A stretch of 64,000 nucleotides of DNA from an uncultured Bacteroidales bacterium (GTDB taxonomy: Bacteria > Bacteroidota > Bacteroidia > Bacteroidales > Muribaculaceae), in contig UQVH01000007.1 in the NCBI GenBank assembly GCA_900544535.1, forward strand, positions 1-64,000. The letters run 5' to 3'. This document shows positions 59,859 through 64,000 of the stretch, one piece after another (position 1 is the first letter of the stretch; each line of letters begins with the position of its first letter). Under the pieces are notes generated by a model. It made no database searches and had not been told where the DNA came from. It saw nothing but the letters and a program-made list of their open reading frames with translations. The position numbers and the translations under genes were made by a program.

Positions 59859-60902
59859 TCAGAGAGTTGTGAATTTAAAGATTATTGTTTCGTTATATTT
59901 TTCGTCCGGGTTGAGACGTGATGTCGGGAATTCGGGATGGTTGGGGGCGTCAGGAAAGTTCTGACACTCGATTGCCACGCCGTCGTAGTCGTTGTAGGTG
60001 CCTCCTGAAATGCTTTCCGGGCAGCCTGCAAGCCAGTTACCGGTATAGACCTGCATGCTGGGCTGAGAGGTGGAGATCCGCAGTTCGCGGCCTGATTTTG
60101 CCGAGCGGAGCACTGCAGCCTCGCCGATCACACCTTTGGTATAATTGTCGCGTATCCAGCAATGGTCGTAGCCTTTGCCTACTTTCAGCGGATGGAAATC
60201 TTCGTTGATGTCACGTCCGATGGCTTTGAACGCGGTGAAGTCCATAGGAGTGCCGGCAACAGCGGCGAGTTCGCCGGTCGGGATCTGGGTGTCGTCGGTC
60301 GGAAGATAGTTGGCGGCATTGAGGCGGAGTTCGTGATCGAGAACAGATCCGGCGTTTTCTCCGTCAAGGTTGAAGTAGGCGTGGTTGGTCAGATTGATCA
60401 CTGTCGGAGCGTCGGTTTCGGCCGTCAGCCGGAGCGTAAGCCCATTGTCCTCTGACCATGTGTAGGTTGCGGTGACGTCGAGATTGCCGGGATAGCCTTC
60501 CTCGCCGTCTGCGGCCCGGTAGGTGAAGGTCACGGAGTCGCCGTTGGCTGCACTCTTCCAGATGCGGTTCATGAAGCCGGTGGGACCTCCGTGGAGGGCG
60601 TTCGGACCGTTGTTGACCGCGAGAGTGAATTCCTTGCCGTCGAGTGTGAATCGGCCGCGGGCGATGCGGTTGGCGAACCGTCCGGGGATTTTTCCGGCAC
60701 AGGGACCGTCGGCAAGATAGGATTCGGGATCTTTATATCCCAGGGCGACATCGGCCATTTTGCCGTTCTTGTCAGGGACGATCACTGAAACGATGCCGGC
60801 TCCGAGCGACGAGAGAGTAACCGAAGCTCCTGAGGCGTTGGTGAGTGTATAGAGAGTGATTTCTCCTGCGGGAGAGTTAGCTTTGGAGATCTGGATGTTC
60901 AT
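59859..60902 (-). CDS. galM: Aldose 1-epimerase (mutarotase)
   Basis: GalM interconverts alpha- and beta-anomers of galactose and glucose so that GalK receives the alpha form. The 347-residue protein shows the beta-sandwich family motifs: NRIARGRFTLDGKEF near 82, the general-acid region NLTNHAYFNLDGE near 170, LDHELRLNA, and the catalytic-base region AIECQNFPDAPNHPEFP near 310. No signal peptide, so it is cytosolic. First gene of the gal operon; a promoter-like element (61002-61033) and a 14-bp tandem repeat lie in the leader. Confidence 0.95.
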   Translation of the reverse strand: MNIQISKANSPAGEITLYTLTNASGASVTLSSLGAGIVSVIVPDKNGKMADVALGYKDPESYLADGPCAGKIPGRFANRIARGRFTLDGKEFTLAVNNGPNALHGGPTGFMNRIWKSAANGDSVTFTYRAADGEEGYPGNLDVTATYTWSEDNGLTLRLTAETDAPTVINLTNHAYFNLDGENAGSVLDHELRLNAANYLPTDDTQIPTGELAAVAGTPMDFTAFKAIGRDINEDFHPLKVGKGYDHCWIRDNYTKGVIGEAAVLRSAKSGRELRISTSQPSMQVYTGNWLAGCPESISGGTYNDYDGVAIECQNFPDAPNHPEFPTSRLNPDEKYNETIIFKFTTL

Positions 60903-60914
60903 AGAAAATTAGAG

Positions 60915-60942
60915 ATTGATGAACCTTAATTGATGAACCTTA
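60915..60942. repeat. Tandem 14-bp direct repeat in the galM leader
   Basis: ATTGATGAACCTTA occurs twice in immediate succession (60915-60928 and 60929-60942), 13 bp before the galM ATG in the transcribed direction. Confidence 0.85.
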
Positions 60943-61001
60943 GAGGTGAAAAATCGGACCATTGGAATTTACTATCAAAGGTCCTGTCGGTTATGTTACT
61001 G

Positions 61002-61033
61002 CAAATATACTCAATATTCAGTTGTTGACCAAT
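61002..61033 (-). promoter_or_regulatory. Candidate promoter of the gal operon
   Basis: On the minus strand ATTG (61030-61033) and TATATTTG (61002-61009) are 20 bp apart. The predicted leader of about 95 nt contains the tandem 14-bp repeat. Confidence 0.55.
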
Positions 61034-61075
61034 AATCCGATCATAAAAAACTAAAAATAGATCTGATATAGATAT

Positions 61076-62263
61076 TCAGATTTTTGCGGTTTCTCTGACT
61101 GCGGTGCTGAGCCTGTCGAGGGCCTCGCGGATGACGGCGCGCGGTGAAGCAACGTTGAGACGCATGAATCCGCGGCCTTCAGGCCCGAACATTTCGCCGT
61201 CGTTGAGTGCCAGCCGGGCTTTTTTGACAAATAGATCGACAAGGGCATCATGGTCAAGGCCGAGAGCGCGGCAGTCGAGCCACACAAGGAAGCTGGCTTG
61301 CGGGCGCAGCGGTTTGATCTGCGGTATGTTGGCCCTGCAATAGTCTGTGACCAGATCAATGTTGCCCTCGACATAGCGCAACATTTCACGGCGCCATTCC
61401 TCACCCTGACTGAATGCCGCAATGGTGGCTATCGGAGCGAAAAGGGTAGGGTCGTTCAGTTCGTTGGCGCGCAGCCAGCCGAAGAATCTGTCGCGGATCT
61501 GCGGGGCGGGGACGATGGCGTATGAGCTGACGATGCCGGCGATGTTGAACGTCTTTGACGGCGCGCCGAACGTGATGCTGCATGAGGCGGCTTCAGGGCT
61601 GACTGAGGCGAAAGGTATGTGGCGGTTGTCCCACAGGGCCATGTCCGAATGTATCTCGTCGGAGATGACGAGGATGCCGCGGCGGTGGCAGAATTCGGCA
61701 AGACGGCATAGCGTTTCGCGGTCCCAGGTAATGCCTGCGGGATTATGCGGATTGGAGAGAATGAGCAGACGGCATTTTTCATCGGCTACTTTTTCGAGAT
61801 TGTCGAAATCCATGCTGTAAGAGCCGTCGGGGTTTTCTATCAGCGGATTGAAGACTACTTCGCGGCCGTTGCCTTCGGGTGTCAGGCGGAACGGATGGTA
61901 GACCGGCGGCTGGATGATTACTTTCTCGTCTTCTTTGACGAAGACATTGATGACCATGCCTATCCCTTTGACAATGCCGGGAATGTAGGTGATCCAGTCG
62001 CGTTCCACCTGCCAGCCGTGGTGCTCGGCGATCCAGCGGATTACGGTCGGCCAGTATTCGGTCGGTTCCACGGTGTAGCCGAACAGGGGATGTTCAAGAC
62101 GTCGGCGCAGAGCTTCGGTGATGAATTCCGGCGTTTCGAAATCCATGTCTGCGACCCAGAGCGGAAGCAGATCAGCGTCGCCGTAACGCTCCTCAAGCAC
62201 ATCATATTTCAAAGCTCCGGTACCTCTGCGGTCGACCGGTTTGTCAAAATTATATTTTCCCAT
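61076..62263 (-). CDS. MalY/PatB-type pyridoxal-phosphate lyase
   Basis: This fold-type I PLP enzyme of 395 residues belongs to the MalY/PatB C-S lyase group, which usually cleaves cystathionine or cysteine. Motifs are LPLWVADMDFETPEFI near 35, PPVYHPFR near 122, SNPHNPAGITW near 168, ISDEIHSDMAL near 205 and the PLP lysine in FGAPSKTFNIAG near 235. The C-terminal Arg lies in MRLNVASPR. The ATG at 62263 gives the conserved MGKYNFDKPVDRRG start; the ATG at 62302 adds 13 residues. A TATCTTTG -7 box on this strand lies at 62312-62319. It is divergent from the ABC-F gene. Confidence 0.92.
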   Translation of the reverse strand: MGKYNFDKPVDRRGTGALKYDVLEERYGDADLLPLWVADMDFETPEFITEALRRRLEHPLFGYTVEPTEYWPTVIRWIAEHHGWQVERDWITYIPGIVKGIGMVINVFVKEDEKVIIQPPVYHPFRLTPEGNGREVVFNPLIENPDGSYSMDFDNLEKVADEKCRLLILSNPHNPAGITWDRETLCRLAEFCHRRGILVISDEIHSDMALWDNRHIPFASVSPEAASCSITFGAPSKTFNIAGIVSSYAIVPAPQIRDRFFGWLRANELNDPTLFAPIATIAAFSQGEEWRREMLRYVEGNIDLVTDYCRANIPQIKPLRPQASFLVWLDCRALGLDHDALVDLFVKKARLALNDGEMFGPEGRGFMRLNVASPRAVIREALDRLSTAVRETAKI

Positions 62264-62311
62264 TTTCTGAATGATCTTTTCTGAAGATGATCGGTGTGAC
62301 ATAAATTTCTA

Positions 62312-62383
62312 CAAAGATACGCAATAAAATCAGATACCGATCGAAAAGTCATTAGTTTATGTGGATAAAAATTCGTAACTTTG
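62312..62383. promoter_or_regulatory. Divergent promoters of the MalY-like and ABC-F genes
   Basis: Minus strand: TATCTTTG at 62312-62319 with no clear -33 box. Plus strand: TTAG (62352-62355) and TAACTTTG (62376-62383) with 20-bp spacing, about 55 nt before the ABC-F ATG. Confidence 0.55.
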
Positions 62384-62438
62384 CACCCCGAAAAACGAAA
62401 ACACAATACTCGAAGAGTTATATTTAGAAGAAACTTAG

Positions 62439-64000
62439 ATGATAGCTGTTAATAATTTAGGAATCCAGTTTGGCAAGCGAGTGCTTTTTCAGGACGTGAA
62501 TCTCAAGTTCACTCCGGGCAACTGCTATGGTATAATCGGCGCGAACGGAGCCGGCAAATCGACCCTCATGCGCATACTCAGCGATCAGCTTTCGCCGACC
62601 CACGGAACCGTTACACAGGGCCCCGGTGAACGCATGAGTGTGCTGGAACAGGACCACTTCAAGTTTGACGACTGCACGGTGATGGAAACCGTGCTCCGCG
62701 GTCACACTGTCCTCTGGGACATCATGCAGGAAAAGGACGCCCTCTATGCCAAAGAGGATTTCTCGGATGCCGACGGCATACGTGCCTCCGAACTTGAGGA
62801 GAAGTTCGCCGAACTCGAAGGCTGGAATGCCGAGAGCGATGCGGCCGCTCTGCTCAGCGGTCTCGGCATCAAGGAGGACAAGCACTACACGCTGATGCGC
62901 GACATGAGCGGTAATGAAAAGGTGCGTGTGCTCCTTGCAAAGGCTCTTTTCGGCAATCCCGACAACTTGCTTCTCGACGAACCTACCAACGACCTTGACC
63001 TCGACACCGTGGCATGGCTCGAAGATTATCTGTCGAAGTTTGAGAACACAGTGCTTGTCGTCAGCCACGACCGTCACTTCCTCGACTCTGTCTGCACACA
63101 TACACTCGATATAGACTATAACAAGCTGACACTTTTCGCCGGCAATTACAGCTTCTGGTACGAATCTTCACAGCTCGCCCTGCGTCAGCAGCAGCAGGCC
63201 AACAAGAAGGCCGAGGAGAAGCGCAAGGAACTTCTTGAGTTCATCCAGCGTTTCAGCGCCAACGTTGCCAAGTCGAAACAGACCACTTCGCGCAAGAAGA
63301 TGCTTGAAAAACTCAATGTCGAGGAAATCCAGCCCTCTTCGCGCCGCTATCCGGGCATCATCTTCACTCCCAACCGTGAGCCGGGCAACAAGATTCTTGA
63401 GGTCAAGGGCCTGACGGCATCCGTCGATGGCGAGATCCTTTTCAAGGATGTCAATTTCCAGGTGGAGAAGGGCGACAAGATCGCTTTCCTCAGCCATGAC
63501 CCGCGAGCCATGACGGCGCTTTTCGAAATCATCACCGGCAACCGCAAGGCTGACGAGGGTACATATGAGTGGGGACAGACAATCACCACCGCATATCTGC
63601 CCCTCGACAATTCGGCGTTCTTCAACTGCGACCTCAATCTTGTCGACTGGCTTTCGCAGTTCTCCGACGACAGCTCCGAGATTTATCTCAAAGGCTTCCT
63701 CGGCAAAATGCTTTTCTCCGGCGAAGAAGTTCTCAAAAAGGCATCGGTGCTTTCCGGAGGCGAGAAGATGCGCTGCATGATCGCGCGGATGATGATGACC
63801 GACGCCAACACTCTCGTGCTTGACTCGCCGACAAACCACCTCGACCTTGAGTCGATTCAGGCATTCAACAACACTCTTCAGGCATTCAAGGGCAATCTGC
63901 TCCTGTCAAGTCATGACCACGAGTTTATTCAGACTGTCTGCAACCGTATTATAGAGCTGACTCCCGGCGGAACCATCGACAAACTGATGGACTATGACGA
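62439..64000 (+). CDS. ABC-F family ATPase (partial, runs off the window)
   Basis: At least 520 residues are visible, with no membrane segments: two ABC domains joined by a charged helical linker (about 235-290, RQQQQANKKAEEKRKELLEF). Domain 1 has Walker A GANGAGKST (34-42), an altered signature MSGNEK near 169 and Walker B LLLDEPTNDLD near 182. Domain 2 has an intact LSGGEK and VLDSPTNHLD, but its Walker A position reads FLSHDPRAMTALF, without the GK(S/T). ABC-F proteins act on ribosomes, as translation or antibiotic-resistance factors; the closest layout I know is the YbiT-like group of Bacteroidetes, which shares this altered second site. The C-terminus is missing. Confidence 0.9.
   Translation, partial: MIAVNNLGIQFGKRVLFQDVNLKFTPGNCYGIIGANGAGKSTLMRILSDQLSPTHGTVTQGPGERMSVLEQDHFKFDDCTVMETVLRGHTVLWDIMQEKDALYAKEDFSDADGIRASELEEKFAELEGWNAESDAAALLSGLGIKEDKHYTLMRDMSGNEKVRVLLAKALFGNPDNLLLDEPTNDLDLDTVAWLEDYLSKFENTVLVVSHDRHFLDSVCTHTLDIDYNKLTLFAGNYSFWYESSQLALRQQQQANKKAEEKRKELLEFIQRFSANVAKSKQTTSRKKMLEKLNVEEIQPSSRRYPGIIFTPNREPGNKILEVKGLTASVDGEILFKDVNFQVEKGDKIAFLSHDPRAMTALFEIITGNRKADEGTYEWGQTITTAYLPLDNSAFFNCDLNLVDWLSQFSDDSSEIYLKGFLGKMLFSGEEVLKKASVLSGGEKMRCMIARMMMTDANTLVLDSPTNHLDLESIQAFNNTLQAFKGNLLLSSHDHEFIQTVCNRIIELTPGGTIDKLMDYD

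Noticed and set aside
1..64000. CRISPR arrays, tRNA/rRNA genes, insertion sequences, prophage
   Set aside because: I scanned the spacers by eye and saw no regularly spaced repeats, cloverleaf-like sequences with conserved T-loops, or transposase and phage proteins. A computational search could still find a degenerate case.

Overview
The window looks like chromosomal backbone of a Bacteroidales bacterium, most probably Muribaculaceae-like (inference). The evidence is the gene set: a b558-type succinate dehydrogenase/fumarate reductase, a surface-lipoprotein cobalamin uptake locus, DUF4230, TIGR02757 and DUF4369-TlpA proteins, a CBM20-MalQ fusion, and many lipoproteins. Promoters of the Bacteroidetes type (-33 TTTG, about 20 bp, -7 TAnnTTTG) can be read by eye in front of many genes, and purine-rich Shine-Dalgarno sequences are mostly absent. 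Coding regions are moderately GC-rich and spacers AT-rich. I found no tRNA, rRNA, CRISPR array, insertion sequence or phage gene.

Layout. 1-6.5 kb: purB, a small membrane ORF, dxs, trkA and trkH on the plus strand. 6.5-9 kb: an AT-rich stretch with a secreted MORN-like protein. 9-12.5 kb: an OmpH-like lipoprotein, a tiny membrane protein, pepD and an N-acetylmuramidase-like protein, then an 81-bp palindromic repeat. 12.6-16.2 kb: the sdhCAB/frdCAB operon on the minus strand. 16.5-21.5 kb: plsC-like acyltransferase, groES-groEL behind a sigma-54-like promoter, a TlpA-type thioredoxin and a TIGR02757 protein. 21.5-33 kb, minus strand: acyltransferase 3, malQ, an M16 protease, a PD-(D/E)XK nuclease with mazG, dnaJ with grpE, and ispE. 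33-36 kb: dnaB and a secreted leucine-rich-repeat protein. 36-39 kb: an ABC exporter with a GntR regulator and a TraB/GumN protein. 39.4-45.5 kb: a YczE-like membrane protein, maf, an ATP-grasp-like protein, an EamA transporter, a C1 peptidase, an outer-membrane barrel and an HD hydrolase.

45.5-52.4 kb is the most distinctive region. A cobalamin riboswitch with its own promoter precedes a DUF4465 lipoprotein, a PKD/Ig-like lipoprotein, a BtuG-like beta-propeller lipoprotein and a BtuB-like TonB receptor. Together these form a B12 capture and import module at the outer membrane. The btuG-btuB pair also has its own promoter-like element and a mutually exclusive double hairpin upstream. 52.4-57.7 kb: a class A penicillin-binding protein, UDP-glucose dehydrogenase and two DUF4230 proteins. 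57.7-60.9 kb: a galactose operon (galM, sugar nucleotidyltransferase, galK). 61-64 kb: a MalY/PatB aminotransferase and the start of an ABC-F ATPase that runs off the window.

All functions are read from sequence motifs by eye. No database search was run, so family names are recognition-based and functions are inferred.
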